The notes under the pieces: generated by a model | The model's database searches: none | Seen by the model: the letters and a program-made list of their open reading frames with translations, nothing else | What the model was told of the DNA's origin: nothing | DNA from: Candidatus Rifleibacteriota bacterium | GTDB lineage: Bacteria; Riflebacteria; Ozemobacteria; Ozemobacterales; Ozemobacteraceae | Reading direction: 5' to 3' | NCBI GenBank assembly: GCA_029560455.1 | Contig: JAKQKW010000221.1 | Location: 1 to 32,677 of the forward strand | Length of the DNA: 32,677 nucleotides | Shown: piece after piece, positions 17,525 to 24,158 of the stretch | Position numbering within the stretch: position 1 is the first letter of the stretch | Layout of the letters: the number at the start of each line of letters is the position of its first letter | Program-made: the position numbers and the translations under genes

Positions 17525-18322
17525 ATGGTAGAAGAAAACACCACCAGCCTGCCTGAAAGCGCCGGCAAAGAAAAAAAACGCTTTGTCAGCCGACACCTGT
17601 CAATTCTCCCCAACGCCTGTACCTCGATGAACCTTGTTTGTGGCTACCTCTCGGTAGTCATGACCTCGCAGGGCGAATTTCTTGCCGCCGGCTGGCTGAT
17701 AATGCTGGCCAATATCTTCGATATCCTCGACGGCCGTCTCGCCCGACTGACTTCTGTTGAATCAAGATTCGGCGCCGAACTCGATTCGCTGGCCGATCTA
17801 ATCAGCTTCGGCATGGCTCCTGCTTTTCTCGTTTATACCCGATATCTTGAACATGACCGCGTTTCAGGCCTTGTCGTCACCGGTATTTTTGTTCTTTGCG
17901 GCGCTTTGCGCCTGGCGCGTTTCAACGTTACCCCGCCCTCCAAGCACGATGTCTTTCAGGGCCTGCCTATCCCGGCCGGGGCGGGTATTCTCGCAACCAT
18001 GACCATTTTTGAGCTTCAGTTTTTCAACTTCATGCGCATACCGGCAATGGTTATTCCGTTTGCGGTACTTGTCACCTCATTTCTCATGGTCAGCACCATT
18101 GAATACCCGGCCATGAAAAAGACACCCCAGACCAGTAACAAGAGGCGGTTTGCCGTTCTTCTGGTTCTTGTGGCCCTGGTTATCAACCCACCGATGACCC
18201 TTTTCTTTCTCACCTGGGGCTTCGCTTTATATGGACTGACTTTCAGCCTGCTGCGCAATGCTCTGCTGCTTCTGAAAAAACTGCGCCGCAGTCACCCGGA
18301 CACCACCCCGGAAGTCAAATAA
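17525..18322 (+). CDS. pssA: CDP-diacylglycerol--serine O-phosphatidyltransferase
   Basis: 265 aa integral membrane enzyme that makes phosphatidylserine from CDP-diacylglycerol and serine, the substrate of the Psd encoded just before it. The CDP-alcohol phosphatidyltransferase signature is complete: D66-x2-D69-G70-x2-A73-R74-x8-G83-x3-D87-x3-D91. Six or more transmembrane helices follow the soluble N-terminus of about 25 residues. Its size fits the Bacillus-type (type II) PssA rather than the E. coli peripheral enzyme. Start and previous stop are one base apart. A hairpin terminator follows at about 18350. Confidence 0.95.
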   Translation: MVEENTTSLPESAGKEKKRFVSRHLSILPNACTSMNLVCGYLSVVMTSQGEFLAAGWLIMLANIFDILDGRLARLTSVESRFGAELDSLADLISFGMAPAFLVYTRYLEHDRVSGLVVTGIFVLCGALRLARFNVTPPSKHDVFQGLPIPAGAGILATMTIFELQFFNFMRIPAMVIPFAVLVTSFLMVSTIEYPAMKKTPQTSNKRRFAVLLVLVALVINPPMTLFFLTWGFALYGLTFSLLRNALLLLKKLRRSHPDTTPEVK

Positions 18323-18345
18323 AAACAGGCTTTTTGGCCAGACAA

Positions 18346-18391
18346 CAAAAAACCGCGTGTCCAGATGGGGACACGCAGTTTCTGTTTTTGC
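18346..18391. terminator. bidirectional terminator between convergent genes
   Basis: GCGTGTCC (18355-18362), loop AGATGG, GGACACGC (18369-18376): a perfect 8-bp stem. It is flanked by an A-run on the left (18346-18352) and T-rich sequence on the right, so it can end transcription in both directions, for pssA and for the opposing gene that stops at 18403. Confidence 0.8.
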
Positions 18392-18402
18392 TTTAACAGC
18401 TT

Positions 18403-19065
18403 TTAATCTACTCTTGAAGAAACGATTTCGACATTGTCGATCATTGGCAGGCCATTTTCATCCTGTCTGACATAACCGCGCAGATGCAGAATTGTTCCCT
18501 TCGGGAAAAGCTTCGGCATTCTGCCAAGTTTGATTGCACCGGTCGGGTCGGCCAGCAGATACATTCTATCGCCTTTAACACCGTAACCCTTGGCGAGAAC
18601 GCCCATCAGGCCAACGTATTTGCCCTGCATTTCTATCGGAGCAAAGAGAATCTGCGAAACGGAAACCATTTGCTCGACATTCAGGGTCAGAGCCTTTGCT
18701 TCAGCAACCTGCAGAAAAGGCCGACCCTCGGCGATTTTTACCTGTGCCAGCACACTCATTGGTTTCCAGTAGATTGGAGTCTCGCCAGTCTGGCTGTCCT
18801 GGGGTAACAAACCGGTGCAGTAGATTGCATTTTTATCTTCGTCGCAGAGAACCCAGTCAGATCTGGTAACCGGGGGGCTGCCGGGAGCATTTTTCCAGCC
18901 TGAATAGCGGCCACTGACCGTAACAAACTTGCCTTCAAACTGTTTCGGGTTCTTAAGCAGCTCAGAGACTGGTGTAATCAATTCTTCTGCAACAGCGACA
19001 TTGCTGCAGAACATGGCTGCTGTAAGAGCTGCAACTGAAAAAACTCTGATAATTTTTTTAATCAT
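18403..19065 (-). CDS. secreted protein with two OB-fold-like repeats
   Basis: 220 aa. A Sec signal peptide (KKIIRVFSVAALTAAMFCSNVAVA) probably ends at AVA-EE near residue 26, with no lipobox at the cleavage point. The mature part holds two similar stretches: ITPVSELLKNPKQFEGKFVTVSGRYSGW...DWVLCDEDKNAIYC and VSVSQILFAPIEMQGKYVGLMGVLAKGYG...MYLLADPTGAIKL. Each has the 'gk.V.v.G.v......y.L.D..g.i.l' pattern of periplasmic OB-folds (BOF/tRNA-anti-like). The closing GTILHLRGYVRQDENGLPMI also has OB character. These folds usually bind ligands, DNA or proteins, but the role here is unknown. The start overlaps the stop of the upstream DUF1232 gene by 8 bases. Confidence 0.75.
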   Translation of the reverse strand: MIKKIIRVFSVAALTAAMFCSNVAVAEELITPVSELLKNPKQFEGKFVTVSGRYSGWKNAPGSPPVTRSDWVLCDEDKNAIYCTGLLPQDSQTGETPIYWKPMSVLAQVKIAEGRPFLQVAEAKALTLNVEQMVSVSQILFAPIEMQGKYVGLMGVLAKGYGVKGDRMYLLADPTGAIKLGRMPKLFPKGTILHLRGYVRQDENGLPMIDNVEIVSSRVD

Positions 19066-19501
19066 TGTTCAAATCTCCCAGATGGACATATTTTTGTTTG
19101 ATCTTTTCAGCCAGAACCGGCAGTTCATCAACTTTTTTCTGGCCGAGGCGTTTAATGGTGTCGATCGAAAAATGCTGTTCGCCAAACATCAAACCCATGT
19201 GTTTCTGGACGAACTGCAGATCTTCAAGAACCTCTTCGGCGTTACAGACACCGCTGATCGGGGTCCCTGTCGAAAGAAAGTGCTTGGCGGCCTCAACAAA
19301 AACCATGAGGTCATCAAGATACCCGATGTTTGGCACGTCATCAGGGATCATATCGTGATCATCGATCAGATAGACGAAGGTGCCGGCAATGATTTCTCTG
19401 CGTTCTGCAGTGAGGTGAGAGAAGGTAGAATATCTGACGAATCTTTTGATATAGTCCCGCAGCTTGCTGTCGATAAGATCTTTGAGCTTTTCGCTGTTCA
19501 T
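19058..19501 (-). CDS. DUF1232 (YkvA-like) protein
   Basis: 147 aa, no signal peptide. The core GTFVYLIDDHDMIPDDVPNIGYLDDLMVFVEAAK (about 40-73) is the hallmark of the YkvA/DUF1232 family (Y.i.p.D.iPD..p..G.lDD). Most family members are small membrane-associated proteins, whereas this one is rather hydrophilic and Lys-rich at the C-terminus. No biochemical function is known for the family. GGGGAG lies about 10 bases before the ATG. The end overlaps the start of the secreted OB-fold gene by 8 bases, so the two are co-translated even though only the second is exported. Confidence 0.85.
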   Translation of the reverse strand: MNSEKLKDLIDSKLRDYIKRFVRYSTFSHLTAERREIIAGTFVYLIDDHDMIPDDVPNIGYLDDLMVFVEAAKHFLSTGTPISGVCNAEEVLEDLQFVQKHMGLMFGEQHFSIDTIKRLGQKKVDELPVLAEKIKQKYVHLGDLNND

Positions 19502-19595
19502 AAAATGCAGGTCTCCCCGAATGGTTTGCTTGAATTTAGCACATAATGGCTTATTGAAGCAAACTCAATAGTCTGCAGGTGCAAAGAATTTTATA

Positions 19596-19625
19596 TTGGC
19601 TCGAAACGGTAAGATTGTGTTAAAT
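19596..19625 (+). promoter_or_regulatory. weak promoter candidate for the RNase Z-like gene
   Basis: TTGGCT (19596-19601), 18-bp spacer, TTAAAT (19620-19625), each matching consensus only partly, 41 bp before the start codon. GGAAGGA lies just before the ATG at 19667. It falls in the 165-bp gap between divergent genes, so a promoter is expected somewhere here. Confidence 0.3.
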
Positions 19626-19666
19626 TAACCGGGCTCGCAAGGGCAAGCAAAAACGGAAGGATATTC

Positions 19667-20620
19667 ATGACAACCCCCAATTTCCCACTCCAAGATCAAC
19701 TCCGCGGGTTTTCACGAGCCTTGTTTTCTACCTGGTTGTATCACCGGCGTTTCAATATTCTTTTTGACGCTGGCGAGGGGGTTGCCACCACTCTGCTTAA
19801 CCGGGTTTTTGGCATTCGCCGCATTTTTCTCTCGCACGGGCATGCTGACCACATTGCCGGTCTGGTTAACCTGATAAACATTCGTAATCTTGGTGCCGGC
19901 GATCAGACTGCCAGTCTGCAGATTTATTTTCCCCGTGATAATAAACTGATAGAATTTATTACCGATTACCTTACCCGCACTCAGAAAGACCTTTCTTTTA
20001 AGCTTGAGTGGATTCCTCTCGACGAAGAAGAGAAAATCATTCTCGACGACCAGAAAAGCAAGGTTTTTATGCGTACTTTCAAAACCAGACATTCTCAGAG
20101 GCAGCTGAGTCTCGGTTATAATATCATCGAGCAGCGTCGTCGTCTGAAACCTCAGTTTGTTGGGCTGTCGCAGCGTGAGATCAACGAGATTATCTGGAGC
20201 AAAGGCAAAGACGAAGTTGCCGAAGAATTCGAAAAGATCATTTTTTCCTATGGCGGCGATTCCCGGCCGATTGACCCGCAGAAAGTCGCCGAAAGCCTGT
20301 TTCTTTGCCATGAATGCACTTATCTCAGCATTGAAGACGACGAAAGAAACTTTCAGCAGCATTCTTACCTCGCAGAAGTGCTTGAAACAGCAAAAGCGGC
20401 CCGGGTAGAGAACCTGCTGCTTTTTCACACATCCCTGCGTTATAATCTTGAAGAGCTGCGTCAGGGAATTGAAGACGGGATTGCCAGAATCAACCCTAGC
20501 TGTCGGGTTCTGGTTCTGCATGGCGACAGCATTCTCGATACTGCCTCCCCTCAGAGCTGGAAAAAGAGAATTCAAAGGGAAAGAGCCCGGGAAAAAGCCA
20601 TGGGAGAGCCTTCTGAATGA
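19667..20620 (+). CDS. RNase Z-like metallo-beta-lactamase-fold hydrolase
   Basis: 317 aa, cytoplasmic. The metal motif HGHADH (57-62, in FLSHGHADHIAGL), the YGGDSRP segment, FLCHECTY, and the late QQHSYLAEVLETAKAARVENLLLFHTSLRY match the order found in tRNase Z (SHxHxDH, GD, HEAT, HST, H-S-RY). True RNase Z starts with LGTGSGVP, and this is absent: the protein starts with a divergent strand (SRALFSTWLYHRRFNILFDAGEG). There is also extra sequence at about 115-170. It may be a tRNA 3'-processing enzyme of unusual form or a paralog with another phosphodiester substrate. GGAAGGA precedes the ATG. The stop overlaps or lies within 12 bases of the start of the response regulator gene. Confidence 0.85.
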   Translation: MTTPNFPLQDQLRGFSRALFSTWLYHRRFNILFDAGEGVATTLLNRVFGIRRIFLSHGHADHIAGLVNLINIRNLGAGDQTASLQIYFPRDNKLIEFITDYLTRTQKDLSFKLEWIPLDEEEKIILDDQKSKVFMRTFKTRHSQRQLSLGYNIIEQRRRLKPQFVGLSQREINEIIWSKGKDEVAEEFEKIIFSYGGDSRPIDPQKVAESLFLCHECTYLSIEDDERNFQQHSYLAEVLETAKAARVENLLLFHTSLRYNLEELRQGIEDGIARINPSCRVLVLHGDSILDTASPQSWKKRIQRERAREKAMGEPSE

Positions 20621-20628
20621 GGAGCGTT

Positions 20629-22152
20629 ATGAACGGCAAAGCAAAAATTCTTGTTGTTGACGATGAACACAGTGTCCGATGGGCTTTTGAAAAGGCTCTG
20701 CAAAAGGCCGGTTATGAAGTAATGCTGGCCGAAAACGGCCTGAAAGGCCTGAAACTTTATGAAAGCTTCAAGCCTGATATTATTTTTGTCGACATCCGCA
20801 TGCCTGAAATGGATGGTCTGCAGGTACTGAAAAAAATCAGAGAACATGACCCGGAAGCGCAGGTTGTAGTCATGACCGCCTATACCGACATGGAAACTAC
20901 CGTCACTGCAATGAAGCTCGGCGCCTACGATTTTCTCAGCAAGCCTTTCAATATTGACGAATGCCTGTTGCTGATTTCTCGCGGTTTGAATACCCGTAAC
21001 ACCGGCAAAGAGGCAGAAGTTGCTGTACAGGCACCAAAATCAAGCGGACTGAAGGGCAACAGTTCGGCCATGCAGGAAGTCTACAAGCTTATCGGCAAGG
21101 TTTCTGTTGAAGACGTGACCGTGCTCGTCACCGGCGAGTCAGGATCAGGAAAAGAGCTGGTTGCTCAGGCCATTCATTATAATTCGCGTCGCTCATCAAA
21201 GCCTTTTTGGGCGATCAACTGCACTGCTATCAATGAAAGTCTGATGGAATCAGAATTGTTTGGTTATGAAAAAGGTGCTTTTACTGGTGCGGCTGCCTCT
21301 AAACCGGGCATGTTCGAGCTGGCCCAGGGGGGCACAATTTTTCTTGACGAAATTGGCGATATGAATCTGGAAATGCAGGCAAAACTGCTGCGAGTATTGG
21401 AAGAACGCGAAATAGTAAGGGTGGGGGGCAATCGCCGCATCGATGTCGATGTCAGAATCATTGCTGCCACCAACAAGGACCTGCGTCGCCAGATCGCCGA
21501 CGGTCGTTTCAGAGAAGACCTTTTTCATCGCATCAAGGTTATCGAGATAAAGCTGCCGCCTTTGCGTGAGCGGCCAGAAGATATTCCGCTGCTCGCCAGA
21601 TATTTTTGCTCGATTCTTGCTGCGCAGCGTCGTGGTGTTCCCAAAATGCTTTCTGATGAATCAATTGGCGTTCTGGCCGCTTACGCCTGGCCAGGCAACG
21701 TCAGAGAACTTCGCAATGCTGTAGAGCAGTCTTACACCCTCAGCCGCGACCAGGTGATTCTGCCTGAGCATCTGCCGGTTGAGGTTCGCCTTGGTGGAGG
21801 CTTAAAGCCCGAAAAGCTTGAACGCGAAGAGCCCTCGAAGACTCCGCTTGAACCACAATCGCAGCTCATGGAGGCAACAACACCGGTTCATGCTGAAACT
21901 GCGCCACAGCGTGAACCCGAAGATCGGTCTTTTGAACCGGCGGCCGGGCCGGCAGCGGTCTGCGCGCTGGTTAAAGAATTGCTTAAACAGAGCCCGGATG
22001 GCGACGCTTATGCCTTCGTTCTCGAAAAATTTGAGCGTGAACTTCTGCGTCAGAGCCTTGAATTGCATCGTCACAATCAGGTGCAGAGCGCGGCACACCT
22101 TGGTATAACGCGCAATACCCTGCGCGCCAAGATCGAAAAATACGGCCTTTGA
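20629..22152 (+). CDS. sigma-54-dependent response regulator, NtrC family
   Basis: 507 aa. The receiver domain (1-125) has acid pocket D11-D12, phosphorylation Asp D55 (FVDIRMPEMDG), T83 and K105. The AAA+ domain (about 140-385) has Walker A GESGSGKE (169-176), the sigma-54 contact motif GAFTGA (216-221), Walker B GTIFLDEIGDM and the arginine-finger region. A Pro/Glu/Gln-rich linker (about 390-450) leads to a Fis-type helix-turn-helix at the C-terminus (SAAHLGITRNTLRAKIEKYGL). It should bind enhancer DNA and activate RpoN promoters when phosphorylated. GAGGAG precedes the ATG at 20629. An alternative ATG at 20617 would overlap the previous stop (ATGA). No histidine kinase gene is nearby, so it is an orphan regulator. 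Confidence 0.95.
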   Translation: MNGKAKILVVDDEHSVRWAFEKALQKAGYEVMLAENGLKGLKLYESFKPDIIFVDIRMPEMDGLQVLKKIREHDPEAQVVVMTAYTDMETTVTAMKLGAYDFLSKPFNIDECLLLISRGLNTRNTGKEAEVAVQAPKSSGLKGNSSAMQEVYKLIGKVSVEDVTVLVTGESGSGKELVAQAIHYNSRRSSKPFWAINCTAINESLMESELFGYEKGAFTGAAASKPGMFELAQGGTIFLDEIGDMNLEMQAKLLRVLEEREIVRVGGNRRIDVDVRIIAATNKDLRRQIADGRFREDLFHRIKVIEIKLPPLRERPEDIPLLARYFCSILAAQRRGVPKMLSDESIGVLAAYAWPGNVRELRNAVEQSYTLSRDQVILPEHLPVEVRLGGGLKPEKLEREEPSKTPLEPQSQLMEATTPVHAETAPQREPEDRSFEPAAGPAAVCALVKELLKQSPDGDAYAFVLEKFERELLRQSLELHRHNQVQSAAHLGITRNTLRAKIEKYGL

Positions 22153-22281
22153 GGTGTAATTCAGATCTTTATTTGCCGGGTATTTGACTCGCTTCTCTTA
22201 TAATGATAGGATGCCAGCATCGATCTTTTTAACCAGCTTTTTAAGGTTGATCTGTAAATTTGTATCAGGTGGAGAGCCAAA

Positions 22282-22512
22282 ATGCCGATATATGAATTCG
22301 AGTGTTGCGACTGTCACAAAACTTTCGATAAACTCTGCTCGATTAAAGAAGACTTGACCAGGATTACCTGTGCTCACTGCAACGGCAACAACATCAGAAA
22401 AAAAGTTTCAGCATTTTCGACTTCAGGCAACCGCACCAGTCATGAACTTGGCGGTTCCGGCAGCTCATGCTCCAGTTGTTCCTCAGGCTCCTGTTCAACT
22501 TGTAACCATTAA
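22282..22512 (+). CDS. FmdB family zinc-ribbon protein
   Basis: 76 aa. The start MPIYEFECCDCHKTFDKL and the second knuckle CAHC give the FmdB/CxxC_CxxC_SSSS pattern, with ligands C8, C11, C30 and C33; an extra Cys sits at position 9. The Ser/Cys/Gly-rich tail (GSGSSCSSCSSGSCSTC) is common in the family. The FmdB name comes from a putative regulator of formamidase/amidase genes, but the role of the family is not established and this copy may act in translation or metal handling. GGTGGAGAG precedes the ATG. It is 59 bases upstream of the CpgS-like gene and probably co-transcribed. Confidence 0.9.
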   Translation: MPIYEFECCDCHKTFDKLCSIKEDLTRITCAHCNGNNIRKKVSAFSTSGNRTSHELGGSGSSCSSCSSGSCSTCNH

Positions 22513-22571
22513 AGAATGCCCCGGCCAGTTTTGTTGCGGTCGGGGTTAAATTTTTTCAAAAGGATGTTTGT

Positions 22572-24050
22572 ATGGCAATTAAAACTATCATTATGGGCGC
22601 AGCAGGTCGTGATTTTCACAATTTCAACATGGTTTACCGCAATAACCCGACCTATGAAGTTGTCGCTTTCACTGCTACCCAGATTCCCGACATCGATGGC
22701 CGTGTTTACCCCGCCGAACTCGCCGGCAAGGGCTACCCAAAGGGAATCCCGATAGAAGCCGAAGAAAAACTTCTCGACCTCATCAAAAAACACAACGTTC
22801 AGGAAGTAGTTTTTTCTTATTCCGATGTGCCGCATGAATATATCATGCACCGTGCCAGCCAGGTAACTGCTGTTGGCGCTGCTTTTAAAATGCTCGGCTA
22901 CCATCAGACAGCAATCAAGTGCAGCAAGCCGGTAGTTTCTATTTGTGCCGTCAGAACAGGTTGTGGCAAGTCTCAGACTACCCGTGCCGTTGTTAAGGCT
23001 CTCAAGGCCATGGGCCTCAAGGTTGTTTCTGTAAGACACCCGATGCCCTACGGCGATCTCAAAAAGCAGATCTGCCAGCGCTTTGCTTCATACAAAGACC
23101 TTGATCTGCATAAATGCACCATCGAAGAACGCGAAGAATACGAACCCCATATCGATATGGGCGCCGTTATCTACTCCGGCGTCGACTATGAAGTAATCGC
23201 CCGCAATGCAGAAAAAGAAGCTGATGTAATCGTCTGGGATGGCGGCAACAACGACTTCCCATTCTTCCAGTCAGATCTCAAATTTGTCGTTGCCGATCCG
23301 CATCGCCCCGGCCACGAAGCCGCCTATTATCCTGGCGAAGCCAACGTCTATACCGCTGATGTAGTTGTAATCAACAAGATCGACTCAGCAAACCCCGAAG
23401 ACATCAACTACGTCCGCGAAAACATTCTGGCCATGAACCCGACCTGCCAGATCATCGACGCTGCCAGCCCGATCTTTATCGACGGCTGGGAAAAGATCAG
23501 AGGCAAAAAAGTTGTGGTTATCGAAGACGGCCCGACTCTCACCCATGGCGAAATGACCATTGGTGCCGGTATCGTTGCTGCCCAGCGTTATGGCGCCGGA
23601 GAAATCATCGACCCGAAACCCTGGTTCAAAGGCACTATTCTCGCCGCCCTCGACAAGTATCCTCACATTGGCGACCTGATCCCGGCTCTTGGCTACGGCA
23701 AAAAACAGACTGATGATCTGGAAAAGACCATCAATGCCTGCGAATGCGACCTGATCATCTCTGCCACACCGATCGATATCACTCGTGTCGTTAAGGTTAA
23801 AAAGCCCTGCCTGCGCGTTGGCTACGAACTGCAGGAAATCGGTCGCCCGACTGTTGCTCAGCTTGTAGAAGAATTTATCGGAAAAGGTAAAAAGGCCAAA
23901 CCAGCCAAAGCTGAAAAGCCCGCTAAAGCTGAAAAGCCTGCTAAAGCCGAAAAAACTGCCAAAACTGCCAAAGCTGCCAAACCAGCTAAGGTTGAAAAAG
24001 CCGAAAAGCCTGCAAAAGGCAAACCCGGCCGCAAGCCCAAAGCAAAATAA
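22572..24050 (+). CDS. cyclic 2,3-diphosphoglycerate synthetase-like GTPase/ATPase with H1-like tail
   Basis: 492 aa. Residues 1 to about 435 match the CpgS family, which includes the Methanothermus enzyme that closes 2,3-diphosphoglycerate to its cyclic form. Visible parts are a Rossmann-like N-terminus (IKTIIMGAAGRDFHNFN), a P-loop (VRTGCGKSQTTR, about 127-138), VWDGGNNDFPFF, VVINKID (GTPase-like NKxD) and the late GAGIVAAQRYGAG. Many bacteria carry homologs whose product is unproven. The last 55 or so residues are unusual: Lys/Ala/Pro repeats (PAKAEK units) ending in GKPGRKPKAK, an AT-hook-like GRKP in a histone-H1-like context. It is the last gene before a strong terminator. The name describes the family only. 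Confidence 0.85.
   Translation: MAIKTIIMGAAGRDFHNFNMVYRNNPTYEVVAFTATQIPDIDGRVYPAELAGKGYPKGIPIEAEEKLLDLIKKHNVQEVVFSYSDVPHEYIMHRASQVTAVGAAFKMLGYHQTAIKCSKPVVSICAVRTGCGKSQTTRAVVKALKAMGLKVVSVRHPMPYGDLKKQICQRFASYKDLDLHKCTIEEREEYEPHIDMGAVIYSGVDYEVIARNAEKEADVIVWDGGNNDFPFFQSDLKFVVADPHRPGHEAAYYPGEANVYTADVVVINKIDSANPEDINYVRENILAMNPTCQIIDAASPIFIDGWEKIRGKKVVVIEDGPTLTHGEMTIGAGIVAAQRYGAGEIIDPKPWFKGTILAALDKYPHIGDLIPALGYGKKQTDDLEKTINACECDLIISATPIDITRVVKVKKPCLRVGYELQEIGRPTVAQLVEEFIGKGKKAKPAKAEKPAKAEKPAKAEKTAKTAKAAKPAKVEKAEKPAKGKPGRKPKAK
23895..24048 (+). repeat. tandem codon repeat encoding PAKAEK units
   Basis: An 18-nt coding unit (proline-alanine-lysine-alanine-glutamate-lysine) occurs three times almost perfectly and then decays into shorter AKTAK and KPAK variants. 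Synonymous differences between copies show that the amino-acid pattern is kept while DNA identity drifts. Confidence 0.75.
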
Positions 24051-24057
24051 GCTCTGA

Positions 24058-24094
24058 CAAAAAACCGCCCCGGGAAACCGGGGCGGTTTTTTTT
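24058..24094 (+). terminator. strong rho-independent terminator
   Basis: CCGCCCCGG (24065-24073), GAAA loop, CCGGGGCGG (24078-24086) followed by eight T (24087-24094) and preceded by a run of seven A. It is 14 bp after the CpgS-like stop. The A-run lets it work also for the minus-strand TPR gene ending at 24159. Confidence 0.95.
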
Positions 24095-24158
24095 AGACTT
24101 AAATCAGCGGCTTCATCATTCAAATCTGCGCTGGCGGCAAGGTTATCGACAGAATGGG

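Noticed and set aside
19712..20575. 287-residue open frame on the minus strand
   Set aside because: It lies opposite the RNase Z-like gene, whose plus-strand protein has clear metal-site motifs. The antisense product shows no recognisable domain or Shine-Dalgarno; this is a codon-bias shadow.
22152..22282. Sigma-54 promoter near the NtrC-type regulator, and a TTGACT/TATAAT pair ahead of the FmdB gene
   Set aside because: No TGGCAC-N5-TTGCA match was found by eye in the nearby gaps. The TTGACT (22184) and TATAAT (22199) are only 9 bp apart, too close for a sigma-70 promoter.
23895..24048. CRISPR-like tandem repeat
   Set aside because: Repeats are in-frame coding units of 18 nt without spacers, explained by the Lys/Ala/Pro protein tail.
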